Shown piece by piece: positions 7,634 through 14,206 of a stretch of 61,164 nt of DNA; positions within the stretch are counted from its first letter, which is position 1, and each line of letters begins with the position of its first letter. This DNA comes from Myxococcales bacterium (lineage in GTDB: Bacteria > Myxococcota > Myxococcia > Myxococcales > Myxococcaceae). Position numbers and translations under genes: made by a program. The stretch is taken from assembly GCA_030681895.1 (NCBI GenBank), contig JAUXRI010000187.1:1-61164 (forward strand), given 5' to 3'. The notes below the pieces were generated by a model, which did not search any database, was not told the DNA's origin, and was given only the letters and a program-made list of their open reading frames with translations.

Positions 7634-8384
7634 GGGCGATTACCTCCTGGGTGAGTGACTGGTACTCGGCAGCACCGCGGCTCTGCGGGTCTGCGAGAAC
7701 GATGGGACGGCCCTGCCCTGCCGCGTCGCGAATTGCAGCGGACGCGTGGATGACCGTCTCGAAGAGGTCGGCACCGAACACGGTGCGGAGCGTGGCCAGC
7801 ATTTCGCGCGGCGTCCGCTCGCGGTCATCGGCGAACGTCGGCAGCACACCCAGCACGCGAACGAGAGGCTCTACGTCGACGCGCACGTCGTCGAGCCACT
7901 TGCGGAGCGTCAGCGCCCCAACGGTCGCGGCGTGGGCCAGCTCGATGGGGATGAGGACTTCCGGGCACGCGGCGACAGCGTTCAGCGCCAGCATGCCGAG
8001 CGTGGGCCCACAGTCCGTCAGGATGAAGTCGTAGGGCTCTTGAATGGCGTTGAGGGCCTTCTTGAGCTTCTTCGGGCCAGACACCGCGTCACCGAAGAGG
8101 CGGCGCTCCAGCAGCGCGTGCTGCGCCGTAGCGGGCACCACGTCGAGGCCCGGCACCAGGACGCTGCGAACGGGAGCGAAGGTACCGTCCAGCACCAGCG
8201 CGTCGGCACCATTCTTCGACTCCGCTTCGTCGAGCCCGAGGAACTGAGTCGCGTTCCGTTGAGCATCGAGATCGAGGAGCAGGACCCGCTTGCCCATCTG
8301 GGCCAAAGCGACGGCGACATTGACCGCCGTCGTCGTCTTACCCACCCCGCCCTTCTGGTTGAGCACCGCGATGCGTCGCGCCAT
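7620..8384 (-). CDS. parA: ParA partition ATPase
   Basis: This 254-aa Walker-type ATPase has the deviant Walker A KGGVGKTT in MARRIAVLNQKGGVGKTTTA, the A' strand RVLLLDLDAQRNATQFLG, and Walker B YDFILTDCGPTLG. It lacks an N-terminal helix-turn-helix, so it is the short form. It drives plasmid segregation with ParB. The promoter region upstream is AT-rich and carries a motif (8424-8440) also found upstream of topA. Confidence 0.93.
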   Translation of the reverse strand: MARRIAVLNQKGGVGKTTTAVNVAVALAQMGKRVLLLDLDAQRNATQFLGLDEAESKNGADALVLDGTFAPVRSVLVPGLDVVPATAQHALLERRLFGDAVSGPKKLKKALNAIQEPYDFILTDCGPTLGMLALNAVAACPEVLIPIELAHAATVGALTLRKWLDDVRVDVEPLVRVLGVLPTFADDRERTPREMLATLRTVFGADLFETVIHASAAIRDAAGQGRPIVLADPQSRGAAEYQSLTQEVIARGNP

Positions 8385-8423
8385 GTCCTATTGGTACTCC
8401 TATCGAAGGGTCTATGTCAACAC

Positions 8424-8440
8424 GTTCAATAGTATGTTGC
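8424..8440 (-). promoter_or_regulatory. Shared AT-rich promoter/operator motif upstream of parA
   Basis: On the plus strand it reads GTTCAATAGTATGTTGC, about 40 bases upstream of the parA start. The topA upstream copy (16447-16463) matches 14 of 17 positions, and a related split version is upstream of the T4SS operon (37635-37661). In the transcribed direction it contains ACTATTGAAC and is followed by TTGACA. Confidence 0.6.
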
Positions 8441-8543
8441 TGTCACTTCTATGGAATGTTGGCAATAGAAAGGGGCTTCGCTTTGGAGCCTTTGTTGCGT
8501 TCTTCGGGGGCGCAACGGTCACCGTTCCCACCAACACAGGCGC

Positions 8544-8565
8544 AGCGCTTTAGCGCCTTGTCGCC
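8544..8565 (-). repeat. Left flanking repeat of the iterated array
   Basis: A 22-bp block whose reverse complement matches 10954-10975 at 21 of 22 positions (GACAAGGCGCTAAAGCGCT in common). The two copies are inverted and frame the whole array of core repeats, about 2.4 kb apart. Each also contains a small internal dyad, AGCGCTTTAGCGC. Confidence 0.8.
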
Positions 8566-9400
8566 ATGCATTCGTTCCCCGCAGGCAGTCACTCACCCCC
8601 AGGAGTTCCTCGCTGGGGAAATGGCGCGCTAGCGTTACAGCGACTTGTCGTTATGCGCACGCTGTCACCGACGGAAGCGGTCGAGCAGATCGACGACCCA
8701 TCCCACTCAGGTCGAGGGCGGCACCGTTGGCTGCTAGCGGGCTTGGCGAGGGCATCGACGCGATCGGCCTGGGCGAAAGTGTCGACGTAGCGCCGAGGAC
8801 GAGCCTACCTGGCGTCCTCGGCGTCACTGTGCGCGAGCTCTCGGGCGGGCGCCGAAATGGCTGATTCGCTATCCGCCGATGGACCCTTCCTTGGTCGAGG
8901 TGCGCCGCCGGCCGCGGTGCTTTCGATGGAGCCGTTGCTCGAGCGTGTTGGCCTGCGAAGGCAAGGCACCAGCTCGCCGGCGGCACTGGGTCATCGCCTT
9001 CTTGAGGCGCTGTACGCGCCTCGCCTCGCTTGCGTGGTGATTGAGCTCGCCCAAGGTTTGGGGGCCCGTCGCGCATGGGCCACTCCAAACGCCACAGCGA
9101 CTTGTCGTCACAACAGCAACTCTTCCCGAGCGTCGGTGGCCGCAGAGAGAGACTGAACCCAACCCACTGACGCACTGAGGCGCGGCTACAGCTTCTGAGC
9201 GAGTCCCCACTTCACTGCGGCGTGCTTCGCCGCGACCAGAACCCCTTCGCGAAGATCTCCGCAGCCTCGTGGCTACCCTGCCCCACAGCGACTTGTCGTC
9301 AAGACGCCTCCCTCAGCAGCCGCCGTGCACGGATTTGGCGGCCGGCACAGCCACCCCACCCTCAGCGCTTTGTCGTCATGACGCCTCGGCCCGACGCCTG

Positions 9401-9498
9401 GAGCCGCAACGACCTGCCGTCAGGACGGCGCCTCCTTCAGCCCGACGATGAGCAGCGCGAGGAGCAACTCTTCAGCCCACGGACGGATCTGGCGGCCG
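9401..9498 (+). repeat. 98-bp direct duplication, copy 1
   Basis: This segment is identical to 10021-10118, 620 bp downstream. It occupies the unusually long gap (153 bp) between two core repeats. A degenerate relative of its end (GGATTTGGCGGCCGGCA) occurs near 9330. It points to block duplication during array growth. Confidence 0.75.
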
Positions 9499-10020
9499 AC
9501 CAAGCAACCCAGTCCACAGCGACTTGTCGTCATAGCGTCTCGGACCCAACTCCTGGAGCCGCACCCGCCGACCAGAGCCGCAACCACGCCTCAGACCCGA
9601 CGCCTGGCCTGGAGCCACACCTGCCGACCAGAGCCGCAACCACAGCGACTTGTCGTCATGACGCCTCGGACCCGACGCCTGGAGCGGCACCTGCCGACCA
9701 GAGCCGCAGTCACAGCGACTTGTCGTCATAACGCCTCGGACCCAACACCTGCCGACCAAACAACCCACTCCACAGCGACTTGTCGTCATTGCGCCTCGGA
9801 CCCAGCACCTGGAGCCGCACCCGCCGACCAGAGCCGCAACCACAGCGACTTGTCGTCATAGCGCCTCGGACCCAGCACCTGGAGCTGCACCCGCCGACCA
9901 GAGCCGCAACCACAGCGACTTGTCGTCATGACGCCTCGTTGCGACGCCTGGAGCCGCACCTGCCGACCAGAGCCGCAACCACAGCGCTTTGTCGTCATGA
10001 CGCCTCGGACCCGCCGCCTG

Positions 10021-10118
10021 GAGCCGCAACGACCTGCCGTCAGGACGGCGCCTCCTTCAGCCCGACGATGAGCAGCGCGAGGAGCAACTCTTCAGCCCAC
10101 GGACGGATCTGGCGGCCG
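10021..10118 (+). repeat. 98-bp direct duplication, copy 2
   Basis: Second copy of the block at 9401-9498, again inside a 153-bp gap between core repeats. Confidence 0.75.
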
Positions 10119-10953
10119 CACCTCCACCCACCCACAGCGCTTTGTCGTCATGACGCCTCGGACCCGACGCCTGGAGCCGCAACTGCCGACCACGCAACCC
10201 AGTCCACAGCGACTTGTCGTCATAGCGCCTCGGACCCAGCACTTGGAGCTGCACCCGCCGACCAGAGCCGCACCCACAGCGCTTTGTCGTCATGACGCCT
10301 CGGACCCGACGCCTGGAGCCGCAACCGCCGACCACGCAACCCAGTCCACAGCGACTTGTCGTCATAGCGCCTCGGACCCACCACCTGGAGCTGCACCCGC
10401 CGACCAGAGCCGCAACCACAGCGACTTGTCGTCATGACGCCTCGGGCCGGTCGCCTGGAGCCACAACTGCCGCCCCAAGCAAACCCACACCGCAGCGACT
10501 TGTCGTCATAACGCCTCGGACCCAACACCGGAGCCGCAGTTGCCGATCACGCACCCGCACCACAGCGACTTGTCGTCATGACGCCTCGTTGCGACGCCTG
10601 GAGCCGCACCTGCCGACCAGAGCCTCAGCCACAGCGACTTGTCGTCACGACACCTCGGACCCGACACCTAGCGCTGCACCTGCCAACCAGAGCCCCGCGC
10701 CGCAGCGGGCTGTCGTCATGCCGACGCTCGGGCCCCACGTCCGGAGCCAGACATACCGACTACAGCGACTTGTCGTCATAACGCCTTCCGTACCAGAGCC
10801 TGCCGACCAGAGCCGCAGCCACAGCGACTTGTCGTCATGACGCTCTTTTGATCTCGGGCCGCAGTCGCATCCGGCGACCGGAGCATCCACGCCAAGGCAC
10901 TTGGTCGTCACGCGGGAGTCTTCGGTTGTCGCTATGTCGTTGAGCCGCCACTT

Positions 10954-10975
10954 AGCGACAAGGCGCTAAAGCGCT
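10954..10975 (+). repeat. Right flanking repeat of the iterated array
   Basis: Inverted partner of 8544-8565 (21 of 22 positions). It lies 36 bases upstream of the second parA start, so it could be both an array boundary and an operator of that operon. Confidence 0.8.
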
Positions 10976-11003
10976 TGTCCTCCGGCGATCGGTGAGCTAC
11001 GCA

Positions 11004-11019
11004 TGTCGTTATGGCGACA
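11004..11019. promoter_or_regulatory. Palindromic operator overlapping the parA2 start codon
   Basis: TGTCGTTATGGCGACA has 5-bp inverted arms and includes the ATG of the second parA. The same 16 bases occur once more at 39164-39179. Its TGTCGTTAT half resembles the TTGTCGTCAT of the array core, so the same RHH protein may bind both and autoregulate. Confidence 0.6.
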
Positions 11020-11685
11020 ATTGCACTGGCCGGTCAGAAGGGTGGGGCAGGGAAGAGTACGGTCGCGCTCTCGTTGGCTGCTGAGAGTGTTGCTCGAGGG
11101 CTCCGGGTACTTCTCGTCGATGCGGACATGCAGGGGACGGTTCGGACGTGGGGAGCGGTCGCAAATGAAGCGGGGTTGCAGACAGCAACAATCGTGTCGA
11201 TGGGTGCCGATCTCCACCGTCCAGGCCAACTCCCGAAATTGGCCACCGGGTTCGACCTGGTGCTGATCGACTGCCCTCCTCGACACGCCGAGATCCAGCG
11301 CGCGGCGCTGATGGTTGCCGATCTGGCGATTCTCCCTTCCGGGCCGTCGGCGCACGATGCGTGGGCAATGGGCGAGTCGGTTGACTTGGTGCAGGCGGCG
11401 CAACGTGTCCGGCCGGAACTGAGAGCGGTGGTGCTGATCACCCGAAAGGTTCCCGGAACCGTCATTGGCGCGTCTGCTCGCGCCGCCTTGACCGAGACCG
11501 GTATGCCCATTCTGCGCACGGAACTGGGCTTCCGAGTCGCCTATCAAGAGGCCCCCGCCGCTGGGATGGGGGTGGCTCAGTACGCGCCGAAGTCGGAGGC
11601 AGCTGAGGAAGTTCGTGACCTCACAACCGAAGTTCTCTCTCTCGTAGGCCTCGTCAAGACCAAGCCCCGAAGCCGGAGGAAGTGA
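11011..11685 (+). CDS. Second ParA-family ATPase (type Ib, ParF-like)
   Basis: This 224-aa protein has the deviant Walker A KGGAGKST in MATIALAGQKGGAGKSTVA, the A' strand VLLVDADMQGTVRTWG and Walker B FDLVLIDCPPRHAEIQRAAL. Size and lack of an N-terminal DNA-binding domain match type Ib partition ATPases (ParF, Delta), which pair with a small RHH centromere-binding protein. That partner follows 1 base after the stop. The upstream repeat array is the probable centromere. It is distinct from the parAB system at 6.6-8.4 kb on the other strand. Confidence 0.9.
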   Translation: MATIALAGQKGGAGKSTVALSLAAESVARGLRVLLVDADMQGTVRTWGAVANEAGLQTATIVSMGADLHRPGQLPKLATGFDLVLIDCPPRHAEIQRAALMVADLAILPSGPSAHDAWAMGESVDLVQAAQRVRPELRAVVLITRKVPGTVIGASARAALTETGMPILRTELGFRVAYQEAPAAGMGVAQYAPKSEAAEEVRDLTTEVLSLVGLVKTKPRSRRK

Positions 11686-11686
11686 C

Positions 11687-12022
11687 ATGTCGAAGAAGCC
11701 CAAGATTCAGACCAGGAAACCCCCGTCCATAAGTCCTGCTGCGCTGGAGGATTTCGTGAGTGGGGGTAGCGGCGGGGCAAGTGAGAAGAAGGCCGCCGAG
11801 GAATTGGCGCCACGCCCCCGTCGCTCTATCGCCCCCGCCGCGAAGACAACAATCTACACGCGCAAGGCTGGGGAGAGCGCCGGGGAGGAGCTTCGCCGCG
11901 TCACCCTCTACTTTCCGACGGACCTGCATCAGCGCGCACGGATCGCCGCCGTCCAGGCGAACCGGCCGCTGTCCGACATGGTCGTTGAGATGGTGGAGCG
12001 CGCTCTCTCAAGCAAAAGGTGA
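11687..12022 (+). CDS. Ribbon-helix-helix centromere-binding protein (ParG-like)
   Basis: This 111-aa protein has a basic, Pro/Ser-rich, probably disordered N-terminus (MSKKPKIQTRKPPSISP) and a C-terminal RHH fold: strand RRVTLYFP, helix TDLHQRARIAAVQAN, then helix SDMVVEMVERAL. A mobile N-tail before an RHH domain is the ParG layout. It starts 1 base after the type Ib parA stop. I infer that it binds the array at 8.6-10.8 kb and the palindromes at 11004 and 12053. Confidence 0.85.
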   Translation: MSKKPKIQTRKPPSISPAALEDFVSGGSGGASEKKAAEELAPRPRRSIAPAAKTTIYTRKAGESAGEELRRVTLYFPTDLHQRARIAAVQANRPLSDMVVEMVERALSSKR

Positions 12023-12040
12023 GCGGAGCGCAGCGTCGTC

Positions 12041-12235
12041 TTAGCGCTGAGACGCCTTGTCGTTGTGACGACAAGGCGCGGGTCGCGGTGCCTCACCTTG
12101 GGGTACCGGAGCGGGCGAGACCTCGAGCACCCGAATGCAGAACCCGTCGATACAGATGCTCGCGAGTAGCTTGGAGTTTGGCCTCGAGGTGCCGCAGCGA
12201 AAGCACCGCACGTACGGCTCGAAATTGGTGGGCAT
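12041..12235 (-). CDS. Small Cys-containing protein (64 aa), probable
   Basis: The ORF starts 3 bases after the transglycosylase stop, with gaggtagctcATG as a plausible binding site. The N-terminal half MPTNFEPYVRCFRCG, followed by ICIDGFCIRV, has four cysteines that could bind zinc. The C-terminal tail runs through the 26-bp palindrome at 12053-12078 and is less protein-like. It could be a real small gene with a sequence-driven tail, or a chance ORF. Confidence 0.4.
   Translation of the reverse strand: MPTNFEPYVRCFRCGTSRPNSKLLASICIDGFCIRVLEVSPAPVPQGEAPRPAPCRHNDKASQR
12053..12078. promoter_or_regulatory. Perfect 11-bp inverted repeat, partition-motif-like
   Basis: CGCCTTGTCGT and ACGACAAGGCG flank a TGTG loop. 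The half-site contains the TTGTCGT of the array core and the GACAAGGCG of the array-flanking repeats, so it is probably another site for the RHH partition protein, lying just downstream of that operon. It could also act as a terminator for converging transcripts. Confidence 0.65.
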
Positions 12236-12238
12236 GAG

Positions 12239-12733
12239 CTACCTCGACGAAGGAACACCCAAAGCGCTGGTGCGCTCGCTCTCGAACGCGCGCCAGTAGC
12301 GAAGGATTCTGAGCACGTACTCGGGGGTTTCACCGTTGGCTGGCACTGGTGCGAACTTGGCTTTCGGCCCGCTGTTGTACGCGACGAGGCTGGCGATCAC
12401 GTCGCCCTCGTAGTGCTTGAGCAGGACGGCCAGGAGTCGCACGCCCGCGAGCACATTGAGGCGAGGGACCCAGAGCTCGTCCTCGTCCGCCAGGCCGAGC
12501 TTCAGCGCGTTGCCCGGCATGACCTGCATCAGGCCGCGGGCACCGCACCTCGAGAGGGCCTTCGGTCGAAACGCCGACTCCTGCTTGATGACTGCGCGAA
12601 CCAAGGACGCGGGCACCACGAAGACGCCTTGCGATGCGGTGATCGCGGCGTCGATCTCGCCGTCGAATGCGTGCTCATCCGGGGCTGCGCCTAGGAGAAG
12701 TTGAAGCGCAACGACGACGGGCGCGGGACTCAT
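12239..12733 (-). CDS. Lytic transglycosylase, VirB1-like
   Basis: This 164-aa SLT-fold protein would open peptidoglycan for T4SS assembly. Visible motifs are the catalytic glutamate in IKQESAFRPKALS, then GARGLMQVMPG and VAYNSGPKA, in the family order. A short hydrophobic N-terminus (MSPAPVVVALQLLLGAAPDE) may be a signal peptide. It overlaps the adenine methylase stop by ATGA. It lies in the replication block, far from the virB operon, which has no VirB1 of its own. Confidence 0.88.
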   Translation of the reverse strand: MSPAPVVVALQLLLGAAPDEHAFDGEIDAAITASQGVFVVPASLVRAVIKQESAFRPKALSRCGARGLMQVMPGNALKLGLADEDELWVPRLNVLAGVRLLAVLLKHYEGDVIASLVAYNSGPKAKFAPVPANGETPEYVLRILRYWRAFESERTSALGVPSSR

Positions 12734-13317
12734 TGCGTCACCGGCAACTCAAGTTGGACCGAATGAGAAGGGGAGGGTGGTCGGCCAACGAGTCTCCGCC
12801 AAATGAGAAGCACGGCGCCGTGCTTTGGCCGGCGCCTTCGCTTTGCGAGAGGATCCTCAGGCGTGCCGTAGTGCTGCCGACCCGGGAGAAACCGTGCGCG
12901 CAGCTGAACGCCGTTGAGGCTCGTCTCGCGGAAGGGCTCGACCAGCGTCTGCCAGAACGGTTGGTGCGTCCGGTTGTCCGGCAGCAACATCACGACGAGC
13001 GGAGTGCCCGCCATCGCCTCGCGCCACGATTTCTCAACCCACGCCGGCGTCTGGCTCCAGGGGTGGTTCAGCCAGCAGTTCTCAGTCCCCCAAGTCAGCG
13101 AAAGGGCGTTGTCGGCCTTCGTGTAGAAGCGAGCACACTTCGCGTTCTCGCTCGAGGCAGCGAGATCGATGGTGAAGCCGAACTCCGCGTGAAGTGACTC
13201 GTAGAGGTCGGCCGGTGTCAACCGCTCATCCGAGGCGACGCTCGGAAGAACGCGGTCCATGAAGCCGAACGAGAGGAGTCTTGCAGCGATGGCCTGAACA
13301 GGGGCGAGCTGAGTCAT
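12730..13317 (-). CDS. Phage-type N6-adenine DNA methyltransferase (Dam family)
   Basis: This protein of about 195 aa matches the phage N-6-adenine methyltransferase family: DERLTPADLYESLHAEFGF, then IDLAAS, and a catalytic NPPY-like NHPWS in WLNHPWSQTPAWVEK. I prefer the ATG at 13317, which overlaps the previous stop by ATGA and has GGAGA at good spacing. Such enzymes methylate adenines, often GATC or relaxed sites, and protect mobile DNA from restriction. It is coupled to the downstream transglycosylase gene. Confidence 0.85.
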   Translation of the reverse strand: MTQLAPVQAIAARLLSFGFMDRVLPSVASDERLTPADLYESLHAEFGFTIDLAASSENAKCARFYTKADNALSLTWGTENCWLNHPWSQTPAWVEKSWREAMAGTPLVVMLLPDNRTHQPFWQTLVEPFRETSLNGVQLRARFLPGRQHYGTPEDPLAKRRRRPKHGAVLLIWRRLVGRPPSPSHSVQLELPVTQ

Positions 13318-13778
13318 CGGCATTCTCCAGCGACTTCTTCGTCCTCAGCGTCCGCACTCGAGCGGCGCGCTCGAGAACAGGACTGCCAGAAACGGATCTG
13401 CTTCGTGCCGCAGCCGTCGTGCCCGAAGTTGAGTCGGCCCGTCTCCCACCTAAAGGAGTACGGCGGCTCGAGAGTTGTTCTCCAGACTCGTCGGAACTCT
13501 TCTTCCGACGGCCGCCTCATCAGACAGAGGCACCCACCTGCGTCGGCGAGCACACGCTCCCAGGCTGGGCGGAGCTCGTACTGGGTCTCGATGAGCAGGT
13601 GGAGGAGAGAGCGCGCGGCGACCTCGCCATCGCTTGAGAGCCGACCACCAAGCAATGCTCGGACGAAGAGGTGTGGCCGCCACGGCCTGACTCCCCGCAT
13701 GCGACGGGTCGCGGGCAGAATGCTGAGCATTCTTGCTGTGGGGCCTGGCGGGAAGTGCGTCACCGTGACCGCGCTCAT
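13314..13778 (-). CDS. Hypothetical protein (154 aa)
   Basis: The start MSAVTVTHFPPGPTARM overlaps the preceding gene's stop by ATGA. The protein has a middle helical part (RSLLHLLIETQYELRPAWER) and a C-terminal part with LCLMRRPSEEEFRRVWRTTLEPP and a cysteine near FGHDGCGTKQIRFWQSC. It is coupled on both sides within the topA-to-dam operon. I recognise no family. Confidence 0.75.
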   Translation of the reverse strand: MSAVTVTHFPPGPTARMLSILPATRRMRGVRPWRPHLFVRALLGGRLSSDGEVAARSLLHLLIETQYELRPAWERVLADAGGCLCLMRRPSEEEFRRVWRTTLEPPYSFRWETGRLNFGHDGCGTKQIRFWQSCSRARRSSADAEDEEVAGECR

Positions 13779-14206
13779 TCGGCCTCCAGCACCTGCAGCG
13801 CATACGCCGCTGCCGCCCACTCCAACGAATAGTGCTCTCCGCTGGTGGCGGCGCGGGCGATGCGAGAGGCGATCTCCTTCGGCCGAGGCGGCTCGGCAAA
13901 ACGCTCTCCCGCCACCACCAGAATCGCGAGGCGGCCGAACGCGCAGATGACATCCACGCGGTGTCCCTCGAGCTCGACGGTGGTGACGCGCACTGCGCCG
14001 TGCAGCACCCCCCAAGCCGCGTCGAATGCCACGGCGGCAGCGAAGAAGCCCACCCAGCGCTCGAGCTCGGCAGGGGAGGGGAGGGTGGGCGAATCGACCG
14101 CCACGGTGCCTGCCGGCAGCTTCAGGAGCGGTCGCGTGGCGTCCAGCCACTGAATGTCGGAGGGACGAACGGTGGGGAGACTCCCAAGGCTCCGAGGCTC
14201 ACGCAC
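13775..14206 (-). CDS. Hypothetical protein (143 aa)
   Basis: The protein overlaps the topA stop by 8 bases and the next start by ATGA. It contains VGFFAAAVAFDAAWGVLHGA, then VRVTTVELEGHRVDVICAFGRLAIL, which looks like an alpha/beta domain, and a helical C-terminus SLEWAAAAYALQVLEAE. No known domain or signal peptide is seen. Co-translation with topA suggests an accessory role in replication or DNA processing. Confidence 0.75.
   Translation of the reverse strand: MREPRSLGSLPTVRPSDIQWLDATRPLLKLPAGTVAVDSPTLPSPAELERWVGFFAAAVAFDAAWGVLHGAVRVTTVELEGHRVDVICAFGRLAILVVAGERFAEPPRPKEIASRIARAATSGEHYSLEWAAAAYALQVLEAE

Larger units (their letters stand above)
8637..10838. repeat. Array of about 22 core repeats, candidate partition site (centromere)
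   Basis: The core reads (C)ACAGCGACTTGTCGTCAT, with a variant AGCGCTTTGTCGTCAT. Copies start at about 8637, 9093, 9284, 9362, 9515, 9641, 9711, 9771, 9841, 9911, 9980, 10133, 10205, 10275, 10347, 10417, 10491, 10561, 10630, 10701 (degenerate), 10761 and 10820. From 9641 the spacing is mostly 69-74 bp, with some 59-60 and one of 153. The core holds the dyad CGACTTGTCG; in many copies CGTCATGACG forms a second. Spacers are related too (GAGCCGCACCTGCCGACCAG). The array ends just before a ParA/RHH operon, the usual place for a type Ib centromere. Open frames here are repeat artefacts. Confidence 0.85.

Noticed and set aside
8637..10838. CRISPR array
   Set aside because: Spacers between cores are themselves similar repeats, the core is only 18-19 bp, and no cas genes are present.
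9222..10911. Several long open frames on both strands within the repeat array
   Set aside because: Every frame translates the 60-74 bp repeat into recurring peptides such as TATCRHDASDPTP. Frames are open on both strands because of the repeat, with no binding sites or domain.
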